A DNA stretch of 64,000 bases from Tissierella sp. (GCF_031460495.1 NZ_JAVKTS010000001.1:248001-312000); one strand, 5' to 3'. Positions 51,575 through 60,898 are shown, counted from the stretch's first letter. Notes: generated from the letters alone by a model not told the origin. Made by a program: numbers and translations.

Positions 51575-52270
51575 ATGAAAGATTATTCATTTTTACTATT
51601 ACAGATAAATGACTCTCTTTTTCCAATCGGTGGCTATTCTCATTCATTTGGACTTGAAACTTATATCCAAAGAAATATTGTTAATGATAAAGAGAGCGCT
51701 AATTTATATATTCGTAGAAATTTATTAGGTAGTTTTTTATATACTGAATTATTATCAGCCTTCTATGCTTATAATTATGCCTGCAATGAAGATTATAAAA
51801 AAATAATTGAACTAGAATCTATAATAAGAGCAGTTAAAACTCCAAAAGAAACTAGGGAAGCTAGTGAAAAATTAGGTGCAAGGTTTGTTAAGACTGTAAT
51901 GAGTATGAATTCTGATTTGCCTAATGATATATTTAATAATTACATTAAATTAACAGTCGATGAAGGTATTCCTAATAACCATAGTATAGCTTATGGAGTT
52001 CTATGTGCTTCAACTGGCATAGATAAAAAACAAGCTATGATAAATTATCTTTATTCTTCTACATCGGCTATAATTACTAACTTAGTTAAAACTGTTCCAT
52101 TAAGCCAATTAGTAGGTCAAGAAATATTAGCTAATCTTTATCCATTATTTGAAGCAATTATAGAAAAACTTTATTCTCTAGGAGAATCAGACATAGGTCT
52201 ATCTATGCCAGGGTTTGAAATTAGATCTATGCAGCATGAAATATTATATTCAAGACTTTATATGTCTTAG
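51575..52270 (+). CDS. ureF: Urease accessory protein UreF
   Basis: 231 residues, all-helical, with the UreF segments LFPIGGYSHSFGLETYI and IEKLYSLGESDI. It acts with UreG and UreD to control GTP-dependent nickel insertion into apo-urease. The start at ATG 51575 lies four bases after the ureE stop and has no clear ribosome site, so translation probably depends on coupling to ureE. ATG 51560 within the ureE tail is an alternative. Confidence 0.93.
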   Translation: MKDYSFLLLQINDSLFPIGGYSHSFGLETYIQRNIVNDKESANLYIRRNLLGSFLYTELLSAFYAYNYACNEDYKKIIELESIIRAVKTPKETREASEKLGARFVKTVMSMNSDLPNDIFNNYIKLTVDEGIPNNHSIAYGVLCASTGIDKKQAMINYLYSSTSAIITNLVKTVPLSQLVGQEILANLYPLFEAIIEKLYSLGESDIGLSMPGFEIRSMQHEILYSRLYMS

Positions 52271-52291
52271 ATATTTTAAGGAGATGAAAAT

Positions 52292-52900
52292 ATGCCATAT
52301 GTAAAAATAGGAGTAGCTGGGCCAGTTGGCTCAGGAAAGACAGCATTAATAGAGAAATTAACTAGAAAAATGTCTAATGATTATAGTATTTGTGTAGTTA
52401 CAAATGATATTTACACTAAGGAAGATGCAGAATTTTTAATGGAAAATAGTATATTGGAACATGATCGTATTATTGGAGTTGAAACTGGTGGATGTCCTCA
52501 TACTGCCATACGTGAAGATGCTTCAATGAATTTAGAAGCAATAGATGAAGTTGTAAAAAGATTCCCTGATGTAAAGATAATATTTGTGGAAAGTGGAGGA
52601 GATAATCTTTCAGCTACATTTAGTCCAGCATTAGTAGATGCTACTATATTTGTAATAGATGTATCAGGTGGAGATAAAATCCCAAGAAAAGGAGGCCCCG
52701 GAATTACTCGTTCAGATCTCTTACTTATAAATAAAATAGACTTAGCACCTTATATAGGAGCAAGTTTAGAGGTTATGGAAAGAGATGCAAAGAAAATGAG
52801 AGGAGATAAGCCCTTTATATTTTCTAATCTAAAACAGGATAAAGGTGAGGATGAAGTAATTAAATGGATTAAAGAAAATGTATTATTAGAAGGAATATAG
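52292..52900 (+). CDS. ureG: Urease accessory GTPase UreG
   Basis: 202-residue SIMIBI-class GTPase with P-loop GPVGSGKT (10-17), the metal-binding [10 protein letters not shown] motif (CPH) and [26 protein letters not shown]. It hydrolyses GTP to drive nickel transfer into urease in the UreDFG complex. AAGGAGATG precedes the ATG. Adjacent to ureF and ureD in one operon. Confidence 0.97.
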   Translation: MPYVKIGVAGPVGSGKTALIEKLTRKMSNDYSICVVTNDIYTKEDAEFLMENSILEHDRIIGVETGGCPHTAIREDASMNLEAIDEVVKRFPDVKIIFVESGGDNLSATFSPALVDATIFVIDVSGGDKIPRKGGPGITRSDLLLINKIDLAPYIGASLEVMERDAKKMRGDKPFIFSNLKQDKGEDEVIKWIKENVLLEGI

Positions 52901-52902
52901 AA

Positions 52903-53715
52903 ATGGGTAACTCTTATAAAAATACATCAAAGTTAAATATAACTACTAAAGGCAGAAATGGTAAAACTATTATTGAAGATGTATACTTCACAACCCCTTT
53001 TAAAATAACAAGGCCATTTTATGAGAAAAATGGTGCATTAAAGATAGTAGCTATAACTGTTTCCGCAGGTATTCTGGAGGGTGATGTTCAAGAAATTAAT
53101 ATTAAAACCCTAGAAGGCTCTAATACCATAATTACTTCTCAATCTTATGAAAAAATTCACAAGATGAAAGAAGAAGAGGCAAAGAGAAATACAGATATTT
53201 ATATTTCAAAGAATGCTTTTTTGAAATATATACCATTACCAACTATACCTTTTGCAAACTCAGCTTTTTCTTCAAAAGTAAATGTTGAATTAGAAGATGA
53301 TACATCTAAATTTATAATTTCTGAAATAATTGCTTGTGGCAGATATTCAAGAGGTGAAATATTCCAATATAAATATTTTAAATCATTAGTAGATGTTAGG
53401 GCAATGGGAAAATTATTATATAGAGACAATACATTTTTTAAACCTAAAGATTTTTATGTTGGAGAAATAGGAATGTTAGAAAACTACACTCATTTAGCTA
53501 ATATCTTAATTTTCAATTTTGATTTAAGCGAAACAATTATAAGTGAAATTAGAGATATTATTGAGCAAAACAATGTAGATGGTGGAGTTAGCTATACCTG
53601 GAGTAAGGATGTTGTAATTCGTATATTAGGTTTTAACTCTCAGTCTCTAGAGAGAATTTCAGAAAGAATAATAAAAACTATTGAAGAAGGCAAGGAGGAG
53701 AAAAAATGCATTTAA
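52903..53715 (+). CDS. ureD: Urease accessory protein UreD/UreH
   Basis: 270-residue scaffold of the activation complex, identified by [31 protein letters not shown] and the position after ureG. It binds apo-urease and passes nickel from UreG. It ends ten bases inside ureA, so the accessory and structural genes are translationally linked. Confidence 0.93.
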   Translation: MGNSYKNTSKLNITTKGRNGKTIIEDVYFTTPFKITRPFYEKNGALKIVAITVSAGILEGDVQEINIKTLEGSNTIITSQSYEKIHKMKEEEAKRNTDIYISKNAFLKYIPLPTIPFANSAFSSKVNVELEDDTSKFIISEIIACGRYSRGEIFQYKYFKSLVDVRAMGKLLYRDNTFFKPKDFYVGEIGMLENYTHLANILIFNFDLSETIISEIRDIIEQNNVDGGVSYTWSKDVVIRILGFNSQSLERISERIIKTIEEGKEEKKCI

Positions 53716-54008
53716 ATTCAAAAGACATAGAGAAGCTAATGATTTTTACAACTGGTGAAGTTGCAAGAAAGCGTAAAGATAGAGGTGTAAAGCTTAACTA
53801 TATAGAATCGATTGCACTTATTAGTGCAGAGCTGCTTGAATTAGCAAGAGATGGAAAAACTGTATCAGAACTTATGCATTTAGGAACTAAGGTTTTAAGT
53901 AGAGAAGATGTAATGGAAGGTGTTCCTGAAATGATTGATGATATTCAAATTGAGGCTACCTTTCCAGATGGAACAAAGCTTGTAACTGTTCATAACCCTA
54001 TTATTTAG
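53706..54008 (+). CDS. ureA: Urease gamma subunit UreA
   Basis: 100 residues, the usual size: [54 protein letters not shown] structural subunit without catalytic residues that forms the (UreABC)3 core. AAGGAGGAG precedes the ATG inside the ureD 3' end. Confidence 0.97.
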   Translation: MHLNSKDIEKLMIFTTGEVARKRKDRGVKLNYIESIALISAELLELARDGKTVSELMHLGTKVLSREDVMEGVPEMIDDIQIEATFPDGTKLVTVHNPII

Positions 54009-54021
54009 AAAGGAGAAAGAA

Positions 54022-54384
54022 ATGATACCAGGTGAAGTAATAGTTAAAGATGTAGATATAACTTTAAATAAACATAAAAGAACTATAAAAATTAAAGTAT
54101 CCAACCATGGAGATAGAGCTATTCAAGTTGGATCTCACTATCACTTCTTTGAAGTAAATAAGCAATTAAAATTCGATAGAGAAAAATCCTTTGGAATGAG
54201 ATTAGATATACCAGCTGGAACAGCTGTTAGATTTGAACCAGGGGAAGAAAAGGAAGTAGACTTAGTGGAAATAGGAGGAAATAAGGTTATAGTGGGATTT
54301 AATAACCTTACCAATGCACGTATTAACAAACATAATCTTGAAAATAGTTTAGAAAGAGCCAAAGCTAAAAATTTTATAGAATAG
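54022..54384 (+). CDS. ureB: Urease beta subunit UreB
   Basis: 120 residues with the typical [32 protein letters not shown] and [13 protein letters not shown] structural subunit that also contributes to the closing flap region. AAAGGAG precedes the ATG, and ureC follows after ten bases. Confidence 0.97.
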   Translation: MIPGEVIVKDVDITLNKHKRTIKIKVSNHGDRAIQVGSHYHFFEVNKQLKFDREKSFGMRLDIPAGTAVRFEPGEEKEVDLVEIGGNKVIVGFNNLTNARINKHNLENSLERAKAKNFIE

Positions 54385-54394
54385 GGGTGATATT

Positions 54395-56113
54395 ATGAGT
54401 AAAACAATTTCTGGAAAGGACTATTTTACTTTATATGGACCAACTACTGGAGATAGAGTAAGATTAGCTGACACTAATTTATTTATTGAAATAGAAGATG
54501 ATTATACAATATATGGTGAAGAAATGAAGTTTGGTGGCGGTAAGACTATCCGAGATGGTATGGGTCAATCTGCAACAGTTACTAGTAGGGATGCATTAGA
54601 TTTAGTAATTACAAATGCAATAATAATTGACCATTGGGGAATTGTAAAAGCAGATGTTGGTATAAAAGACGGAAACATAATAGGAATAGGTATTGCAGGA
54701 AATCCAGATATATCAGACAACATCCATCATAATTTAACAATAGGGGCTGGTACAGAGGTATTAGCAGGTGATGGGTGTATTCTAACAGCAGGGGCCATAG
54801 ATACACATATTCACTTTATAAATCCAGGGCAGATAGAAGTTGCTTTGACAAGTGGAACTACAACTTTGATTGGTGGTGGAACAGGTCCTGCTGAAGGTTC
54901 AAAGGCTACAACCTGTACTCCAGGACCATGGAATATTCATAAAATGTTAAAAGCTGCAGAAAATTTACCTGTAAATTTAGGTTTCTTTGGTAAAGGAAAT
55001 TGTTCTACTGAAGCACCTTTAATTGAGCAGGTAGAAGCTGGAGCTTTAGGGTTAAAAATTCATGAAGACTGGGGAGCAACACCTGCTACAATAAATGCAA
55101 GTTTAACTGTTGCTGATAAATATGATGTTCAAGTAGCTCTACATGCAGATACTTTAAATGAAGGTGGATTTGTAGAAGATACTTTAGAAGCTATAGGTTG
55201 TAGAACTATGCATACTTTCCATACAGAGGGAGCAGGAGGTGGCCACGCGCCAGATATAATAGTCGCATCTGCTAAAACAAATATATTGCCAGCTTCAACT
55301 AATCCTACTATGCCATATACTATTAATACTATAGATGAACATCTAGACATGCTAATGGTATGCCATCATTTAGATCCAGATATACCAGAAGATATAGCCT
55401 TTGCTGACTCTAGAATTCGTCCTGAAACTATAGCTGCAGAAGACGTTCTTCAAGATATGGGTATATTTAGCATAATGAGCTCTGATTCTCAAGCAATGGG
55501 TCGTATAGGAGAGGTAATTACAAGAACTTGGCAAACAGCAGATAAAATGAAGATGCAAAGAGGTCCTTTAGAAAGCGATACTGAAGATAGTGATAATTTT
55601 AGAGTAAAAAGATATGTAGCAAAATATACTATAAATCCTGCAATAGCCCATGGAATATCAAAATATATAGGCTCTATAGAAGTAGGTAAATTTGCTGATT
55701 TAGTACTGTGGAAACCAGCTTTCTTTGGAGTAAGACCTGAAGTTATAGTAAAAGGTGGCATGGTTGTAAATGCTAGAATGGGAGATGACAATGCTACTAT
55801 ACCTACTCCTCAACCGGTTCGCTATAAAACTATGTTTGGAGCTTTAGGAAAAGCTGTATACGAAACTTGTATTACTTTTGTTTCAAAAATTTCAATTGAA
55901 AATGGAACTATAGATAAATTAAATTTACAAAAGAAAGTATTGCCAGTTGAAAATTGCAGGAATATAGGCAAAAAAGATATGATTCACAATGATGTAATTG
56001 TAGAAGACATGGTAGTAGATCCTGAGTCTTATGAAGTATTGATCAATGGAGAAAAGATAACTTGTGAACCAGCAGAAAAACTTCCGATGGCCCAATTATA
56101 TAATTTATTCTAA
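54395..56113 (+). CDS. ureC: Urease alpha (catalytic) subunit UreC
   Basis: 572 residues. Dinickel ligands and catalytic residues are intact: H138 and H140 in DTHIHF, the carbamylated K221 in [46 protein letters not shown] (flap) and the metal Asp in SSDSQAMGR. It hydrolyses urea to ammonia and carbamate in the cytoplasm, supplying nitrogen and raising pH. The gene order ureEFGDABC puts accessory genes before the structural ones, unlike the more common ABCEFGD. Confidence 0.98.
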   Translation: MSKTISGKDYFTLYGPTTGDRVRLADTNLFIEIEDDYTIYGEEMKFGGGKTIRDGMGQSATVTSRDALDLVITNAIIIDHWGIVKADVGIKDGNIIGIGIAGNPDISDNIHHNLTIGAGTEVLAGDGCILTAGAIDTHIHFINPGQIEVALTSGTTTLIGGGTGPAEGSKATTCTPGPWNIHKMLKAAENLPVNLGFFGKGNCSTEAPLIEQVEAGALGLKIHEDWGATPATINASLTVADKYDVQVALHADTLNEGGFVEDTLEAIGCRTMHTFHTEGAGGGHAPDIIVASAKTNILPASTNPTMPYTINTIDEHLDMLMVCHHLDPDIPEDIAFADSRIRPETIAAEDVLQDMGIFSIMSSDSQAMGRIGEVITRTWQTADKMKMQRGPLESDTEDSDNFRVKRYVAKYTINPAIAHGISKYIGSIEVGKFADLVLWKPAFFGVRPEVIVKGGMVVNARMGDDNATIPTPQPVRYKTMFGALGKAVYETCITFVSKISIENGTIDKLNLQKKVLPVENCRNIGKKDMIHNDVIVEDMVVDPESYEVLINGEKITCEPAEKLPMAQLYNLF

Positions 56114-56148
56114 AAATGAGGATTTTTATTTACTTATGCCACTTCATT

Positions 56149-56186
56149 AAGATGATTTCTGTGTTCTACAGGAGTCATCTTTTTTA
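56149..56186 (+). terminator. Terminator of the urease operon
   Basis: AAGATGA pairs with TCATCTT, with an inner CTGT/ACAG stem, followed by TTTTT. Confidence 0.8.
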
Positions 56187-56254
56187 AATTACCATAGTAT
56201 CACATAATTTATCCATATCCTTTGTAGTAACAACTCGAGTATCTGCTATCGTCT

Positions 56255-56947
56255 TTAAACAAGAAGTAATCCATCCAAATCCAATATCTCAATTTTCCTA
56301 TGTTGCTTCTGCTTAATAAGTCCTGCGTCTTCAAGATCATACAGCTTTCTGCTTATGGTTTCTGGAGTTGTACCTAAGTAGGATGCTAAGTCTTTTTTAC
56401 TCATGGGCAATATAATTTCTGATGATTGTTCTTCACTATCCACACACTCAGCTAAGAAAAGGGCTAGTCGTGTCTCCACTTTTTCTGCTGCAAATCGTGC
56501 AGTTTGTTTTTCTGACTGTCCTAATCTATTTGAAAACTCATTTAATATTTTTAAAGAAATAGAAGGATATTTCATAAGAAGCTCCTGTAAATCCTGACGC
56601 TTTATTGTGCAGACCTCAGTCTTTTCCATTGCTTCTGCATATGCTTCACGAACAGATTCCTTAAACAATGCCAGCTCACCTGTAAAATCCCCTACATGTA
56701 AAATACGTACCAGCTGCTCTTTTCCGGATTCAGATAACCGATAAATTTTAATTTTCCCTTTGTTTACAATATATAGAGAGTCTGAAAAATCACCTGCACG
56801 ATAGATTATCTCTCCCTTTTTAAATGAAACTGATCTAGTTACTTCCATAATCTCAGCCATTTGGTCCTCCTCCAGATGGTTGAAAATCGGAACTACAGAA
56901 ATACAAACATGATGGCCTTTTTCTTCATGATGATGCACATTTATCAC
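56255..56947 (-). CDS. Crp/Fnr-family transcription regulator
   Basis: 230 residues: cyclic-nucleotide-type beta barrel (about 20-140, GDFSDSLYIVNKGKIKIYR), dimer helix and a winged helix whose recognition helix reads TPETISRKL. The ETISR motif is that of FNR, which reads TTGAT half-sites, and three such sites occur at fixed spacing in this window. The N-terminus carries a His/Cys cluster (H5-H7, H12, H13, C15) in place of the four-Cys FNR iron-sulfur site, so a metal, haem or redox ligand is possible. It starts within the signal peptidase gene (ATGA overlap). Confidence 0.9.
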   Translation of the reverse strand: MINVHHHEEKGHHVCISVVPIFNHLEEDQMAEIMEVTRSVSFKKGEIIYRAGDFSDSLYIVNKGKIKIYRLSESGKEQLVRILHVGDFTGELALFKESVREAYAEAMEKTEVCTIKRQDLQELLMKYPSISLKILNEFSNRLGQSEKQTARFAAEKVETRLALFLAECVDSEEQSSEIILPMSKKDLASYLGTTPETISRKLYDLEDAGLIKQKQHRKIEILDLDGLLLV

Positions 56948-57456
56948 TCCTCTGAGTTGATTATTTTTATTCTATCAAGTGGAAATATTATAAGTTTTGC
57001 CTTACCTAAAATCTTGTCTTCAGAAATAAAGGGTTCCTTCCACTTTCTGCTATCCATAGAATGTATTCTAAAATCACCAAGGAAAAAATATTTCCCTTCA
57101 GGTACTGAAAAGCTCCCACTCAAATTATCAGGATATTTTACATATGGTTCATCCAGCTTCTTATTGTTTACAAAGACCTCTCCATTTTTATTTATTTCAA
57201 CTAAGTCATCTGGCAGCCCAATAACCCTCTTTATCATTGTTTCCCGAAACTCTTCTGAGTAAAACACTAAAATGTCTCCTCGCTCAATTGAGCTGTAATT
57301 ATGAATTCTGCTAGTAATAATACGGTCGCCGATTTCTATTGCAGGATACATAGAAGCACTTGGTACAACTACAACAAAGAAAACAAATTTATAAAGTAGT
57401 AGAACAATTAAAATGACAGCTGTTAAAAAGGATATCCATCTCTTTATAGTATTCAT
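56944..57456 (-). CDS. lepB: Signal peptidase I
   Basis: 170 residues: N-terminal membrane helix (about 9-31), catalytic S35 in PSASMYPAI, general base K76 in MIKRVIGLP, and GDFRIHSMDSR near the C-terminus. It removes signal peptides of exported proteins. The single-helix Gram-positive form is short. Operon-linked to the Crp/Fnr regulator by a four-base overlap, an unusual pairing, and lies downstream of the secreted DUF6448 protein gene on the same strand. Confidence 0.93.
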   Translation of the reverse strand: MNTIKRWISFLTAVILIVLLLYKFVFFVVVVPSASMYPAIEIGDRIITSRIHNYSSIERGDILVFYSEEFRETMIKRVIGLPDDLVEINKNGEVFVNNKKLDEPYVKYPDNLSGSFSVPEGKYFFLGDFRIHSMDSRKWKEPFISEDKILGKAKLIIFPLDRIKIINSEE

Positions 57457-57487
57457 TTTTGGTCTCCTATAGTAGTATTTTAATTCT

Positions 57488-57524
57488 AAAAACCGCTTTA
57501 AGATAGTTTGACTTAAAGCGGTTT
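57488..57524 (-). terminator. Terminator of the HMA-DUF6448 unit
   Basis: On the minus strand AAACCGCTTTAAG and CTTAAAGCGGTTT form a 13-bp stem followed by TTTTT. It lies just after the DUF6448 stop, so lepB needs its own promoter. Confidence 0.88.
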
Positions 57525-57530
57525 ATTTAT

Positions 57531-58298
57531 CTATTTCTTCTTAGCTTTATCTAATTTAACATGTGATATTATAGTTGTAATCAGGAATAATCCTGCTAAT
57601 GACCATGGAAGCCAATTTTTATTATTTTCACTTGCTACTTCTTTACTATGAGTTTCTACTGCCTCTTCTTCATGAGTAGCTGTTTCTTCTTCAGAATGAC
57701 CTGCTTCTTCGTGGCCACCTACTTCTCCATGATGATCTTCCTCGCCCTCGGCAAATTTAAAGAATTTAACATAAGCTTCAATATATTCTCTTCCAGCTTC
57801 AACATCATTAACATCAAAATCCTTTAAAGCCATTGCATTATCAAATCTTTCCTCTAATTCCTGCATTCTTTCTTCTTCTATAAGACCTTCCATCGGTGAC
57901 AAATCACCAATTGCAATACTCTCGTCAGCTGCTATTACTACCTTATCAACAGTTGTTCCTGAAGGTTTCACTCCTGTAAATGGTGCACCTTCCCCAGCTC
58001 TGTGCACTCTGATAAGCTCAGAAAGGAAATACTGTTCTGCAAGGGCCTTTGCATCTGGGCTCAGGTCTTTAACCTTCATGCTAAGTTCAAAGACTTCTGT
58101 TATCTCTGCCTCATAATCAGGCATTACCCATATCAATGCATGGTTAATATTATTTTCCTCCATTGCCTCCAGTCCATCGATAACAGTAGGACCATCCATT
58201 GTATCACAATGGGCACTGGCTGATATAGGAAGCATAATCATAATTGCTATTGCTGTCATCAAACCCATAACCGATTTAAAAATCCTTGATTTTTTCAT
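57531..58298 (-). CDS. Secreted His-rich DUF6448 protein
   Basis: 255 residues: signal peptide (1-29, ending ASA), mature part starting HCDTMDGPT, which is the DUF6448 hallmark, a histidine- and glutamate-rich stretch (about 188-220: DHHGEVGGHEEAGH), and a C-terminal membrane helix (about 230-248) that leaves the domain outside the cell. Cleavage after ASA would make His30 the mature N-terminus beside Cys31, an arrangement that can bind copper. It follows the HMA gene at 28 bases and shares its Crp/Fnr-type promoter. A metal-handling role on the cell surface is inferred. Confidence 0.82.
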   Translation of the reverse strand: MKKSRIFKSVMGLMTAIAIMIMLPISASAHCDTMDGPTVIDGLEAMEENNINHALIWVMPDYEAEITEVFELSMKVKDLSPDAKALAEQYFLSELIRVHRAGEGAPFTGVKPSGTTVDKVVIAADESIAIGDLSPMEGLIEEERMQELEERFDNAMALKDFDVNDVEAGREYIEAYVKFFKFAEGEEDHHGEVGGHEEAGHSEEETATHEEEAVETHSKEVASENNKNWLPWSLAGLFLITTIISHVKLDKAKKK

Positions 58299-58326
58299 TT
58301 TTCCATACCTCCAATTATTTTTTGTA

Positions 58327-58548
58327 TTAAGAAGCTCTAATAGATAAGACTGGATATCCCAGCTTTTCTATGATTTGTCCTAATTGTTCTACTCTAACCT
58401 GAGATTCATCAAATTGAGCTCTTACCCTGCTTGCATTAAATAAGACCTCCACATCCTCAACACCAGCAATTTTCTTCAAAGAAGTTTCTATCTTCGAAAT
58501 GCAGGATGGGCATGTTACCTGTTCCAGTTGAAATACCGCCTTTGTCAT
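58327..58548 (-). CDS. HMA-domain metal chaperone
   Basis: 73 residues, one HMA fold with TCPSCISKIE (CxxC). A close paralogue of the protein at 32990, sharing the same first-strand arrangement and promoter geometry. It should bind a soft metal ion and pass it to a partner, here perhaps the His-rich DUF6448 protein or the distant CPG ATPase. First gene of a two-gene minus-strand unit. Confidence 0.9.
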   Translation of the reverse strand: MTKAVFQLEQVTCPSCISKIETSLKKIAGVEDVEVLFNASRVRAQFDESQVRVEQLGQIIEKLGYPVLSIRAS

Positions 58549-58581
58549 GTTTTTTTGCTCCTTTCGTCGGTTTATAGATTC

Positions 58582-58623
58582 ATTTTAAAGCAATTTAAGA
58601 TATAAAACCTTGATGTAAATCAA
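58582..58623 (-). promoter_or_regulatory. Crp/Fnr-type class II promoter of the HMA-DUF6448 unit
   Basis: On the minus strand TTGATTTACATCAA (58623-58610) is followed after exactly 22 nt by TAAAAT (58587-58582). The box is a perfect TTGAT-N4-ATCAA palindrome and the geometry matches the promoters at 30483 and 32915. Confidence 0.87.
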
Positions 58624-58675
58624 GTTTCTAACTTTTTTAAAGAAAATAGCCCCTACATTAATTTCTTCTCCGTTA

Positions 58676-58837
58676 TTTTTTGAATTCTATACTAAGATTG
58701 ACTATATAGAAGAAGGTCTTAATATCTCAAGAAAGACTGCAGCTAAGTATTTACGACATCATTATTATCCTCTCAAGGAATACAGAATCTGTTTGCCTAT
58801 TAGTAAAGTAACAATTTTATATTTTTGTATTCAATAA
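58676..58837 (+). pseudogene. C-terminal remnant of a Fic-family protein
   Basis: An open stretch of 53 codons reads FEFYTKIDYIEEGLNISRKT and then AAKYLRHHYYPLKEYRI, resembling the C-terminal winged helix of Fic/DUF4172-type proteins. No start codon or Fic core precedes it. It fills most of the gap between the HMA promoter and the lysR terminator. Confidence 0.55.
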
Positions 58838-58884
58838 ATAAATCCTGTTAAGATTATTAAGTCTTAACAGGATTTATTTGTTTT
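58837..58884. terminator. Terminator at the lysR end
   Basis: A 17-bp stem (58837-58853 with 58862-58878) with T-rich flanks on the plus strand and a T-rich flank (complement of the AATAAA run) on the minus strand. It lies 35 bases past the lysR stop. Confidence 0.85.
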
Positions 58885-58912
58885 TATCTCTTTCATAGCA
58901 TCTTTTATTATT

Positions 58913-59815
58913 CTAACAAGATATTCTATTATTGAAATAGTGTATTATTTTTTCAAACCAATATTCTATTTGAGATTTATCAGGACAATTTTTTAAATAA
59001 ACAAAATTAAAAGGATGACTAATATGAAAATTTCGTATTGGAATTTCTTTAAGATATCCTTGAGATATTTCCTTTTTTACAGCTTCACGGTACATAAAAG
59101 TGATGCCAATGTTTTGATGACACAATTCTTTAATAACATTCATATTACCAACTTCAATTTTTCTTTTAAAATCTTTAATACTTAAATTTTGATTGTACAA
59201 TGCTTGTTCTAGTATATCACGGGTTCCACTTCCAGGTTCGCGGAGAATAAGATTTTGCTCAAGCAATTCCTGCAGATCATTAGTTTTGCATGCAATCTCA
59301 TTTTCTGGAGAACAAACACCAATAAATGTTTCATTGGATATTAATTTGAATTCAAATTGATTTTGGTTAAAATGACCTTCCAGCAGGGCGAAGTCTATTT
59401 TCCCATCATAAAGCATTTCCTGTAGAACATTAGTATTTTCTACAAACATTGAAATATTAGTTTCTGGATCTTCTTTAAGTATTTTATGCAAAATAGGTGG
59501 AACAGTGTATTCCCCAATAGTTAATGTTGCTCCAAAATTCAATGGTTTGACTTGATTTTTAATACGGTGCAATAAGGGTAAAATTCGCTCTGAATTTGCT
59601 TTAAGTGTTTTTACATATTGCTGCAATGCTTTACCTTCTTTAGTAAGAGAAAAATTCTTTCCTTTACCTGATATTAATACTACCTGGTAATAATTCTCTA
59701 AAAACTGAATATGCTGTGTAACAGCAGGTTGTGTCATGTTTAATTTTTCAGCAGTCTCTGTATAATTGCAAGTTTCACAAAGTGTAAGGAATGTTTGTAA
59801 TCTATTATCTAACAT
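58913..59815 (-). CDS. LysR-family regulator (CysL/YeiE-like)
   Basis: 300 residues: N-terminal winged helix (about 1-60, LQTFLTLCETCNYTETAEKL, NMTQPAVTQHI) and an effector-binding domain with YTVPPILHKIL and ILREPGSGTRDILEQAL. It diverges from a broken yeiH gene; YeiE/CysL-type regulators are often paired with YeiH-type putative sulfate/sulfite exporters, so it probably controlled that gene and sulfur-related targets elsewhere. GGAGGT precedes the ATG on this strand. Confidence 0.9.
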   Translation of the reverse strand: MLDNRLQTFLTLCETCNYTETAEKLNMTQPAVTQHIQFLENYYQVVLISGKGKNFSLTKEGKALQQYVKTLKANSERILPLLHRIKNQVKPLNFGATLTIGEYTVPPILHKILKEDPETNISMFVENTNVLQEMLYDGKIDFALLEGHFNQNQFEFKLISNETFIGVCSPENEIACKTNDLQELLEQNLILREPGSGTRDILEQALYNQNLSIKDFKRKIEVGNMNVIKELCHQNIGITFMYREAVKKEISQGYLKEIPIRNFHISHPFNFVYLKNCPDKSQIEYWFEKIIHYFNNRISC

Positions 59816-59914
59816 TTGGGACCTCCATATAAATTTAATTTATATAAATACAAATTATCATAATTTCATTTTATACAAATTAGATGATATACTCAAGATA
59901 TTATTTAAGTAATT

Positions 59915-60300
59915 GTGGAGGTATCTTATGTTAAAAAAATAAAAAACTTCGTACCAGGTTTGTTTTTTAGTGCTGGTGTAGCTATTGTCGCAATGTTTTT
60001 AAGTAGTCTAATAGCAGGCGACATTATAGGTGCCACTGTCATGGCCCTTTTAGTTGGTATGGCATTGAATCCCATATTAAATAAGTATAAGCAATTCAAC
60101 CCAGGAGTAAATTTTACAGGAAAAATTATTCTTCTATAATATAGTACCTGAAATTTCAGGAACTTTAAAATTTTGTATGGTGATGGCTTTGTCAGCAATT
60201 GGCCTTAAAACAAGCTATGGAGATATCAGGAAAATTGGGCCTAAGCCAATGATTCTCGGCAAATATAAGGCAACCCTATTTATACCTGTATCTGAATAAC
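59915..60300 (+). pseudogene. yeiH: Broken YeiH-type putative sulfate exporter
   Basis: The 5' part encodes FVPGLFFSAGVAIVAMFLSS, GATVMALLVGMALNPILNK and FTGKIILL, the start of YeiH-family proteins, and the 3' part encodes VPEISGTLKF, MVMALSAIGLKTSYGDI and KPMILG, their end. About 200 central residues are missing. There is also a frameshift at the start: the natural ATG with GGAGGT runs into TAA after four codons unless one A is added to the A-tract, so only the GTG frame stays open. The gene is clearly dead. Confidence 0.88.
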
Positions 60301-60326
60301 ATTGATATTGTTCAGATATAGGTATA
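60281..60326. repeat. Inverted repeat before the GNAT gene
   Basis: TATACCTGTATCTGAA (60281-60296) is complementary to TTCAGATATAGGTATA (60311-60326) with one mismatch; the spacer is 14 nt. No T-run follows. It may be an operator of the GNAT gene or a relic of the yeiH terminator. Confidence 0.55.
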
Positions 60327-60364
60327 AAATGTTTATAGAATGATATTTGTGGAGGAGATACCTT

Positions 60365-60898
60365 ATGTTTATAGAAACAGAACGCCTTGTTTTGCGTAAG
60401 TTCCAGGAAGATGATTTTAATGATTTTTGCGAATACGCAATGGATGATGAAATGTGTAGAATGATGGGTAGGAGGTTGATGCACTCCAGAGAAGATGCAC
60501 TTTGGAATTTTGAATGGCTCAAAGATAAAGAAGAACGATGCTATGGGTTGGTCTATAAGGATACAGGTAGAATTATTGGCAATCTTACTGTTTGTGCTGT
60601 TCCCAAGGAACTTTTAAAATTAGAGGAATTAAAGGGCAAAGTCGGAAAAAGCATGTCTTTCTCCATCTCTAAGAACTATCAGCGTAAAGGTTTAATGTTG
60701 GAAGCAGTAACTGCTGTGGTTAAGCACCTATTTGACATAGAGGGTATGGATTACATTCAATGTGGTCATTTTCCTTTTAATACTGCTTCTGAAATGCTTC
60801 AAAAGAAACTGGGTTTCAAGTACCTTACGACTCAGCGTTTTGATGATGAAGGGATAGAAGTTACTTCTGTTGAAAATATCCTTTGGAAAGTCAGTTAG
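60365..60898 (+). CDS. RimJ/RimL-type GNAT acetyltransferase
   Basis: 177 residues: FIETERLVLRKFQEDDF start, acetyl-CoA loop SKNYQRKGLMLEAV, and FPFNTASEMLQKKLGFKYL. Members acetylate ribosomal protein N-termini, other proteins or small molecules; the substrate cannot be told. GGAGG lies 9 nt before ATG 60365. It opens the run of small unrelated genes at the right end. Confidence 0.85.
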   Translation: MFIETERLVLRKFQEDDFNDFCEYAMDDEMCRMMGRRLMHSREDALWNFEWLKDKEERCYGLVYKDTGRIIGNLTVCAVPKELLKLEELKGKVGKSMSFSISKNYQRKGLMLEAVTAVVKHLFDIEGMDYIQCGHFPFNTASEMLQKKLGFKYLTTQRFDDEGIEVTSVENILWKVS

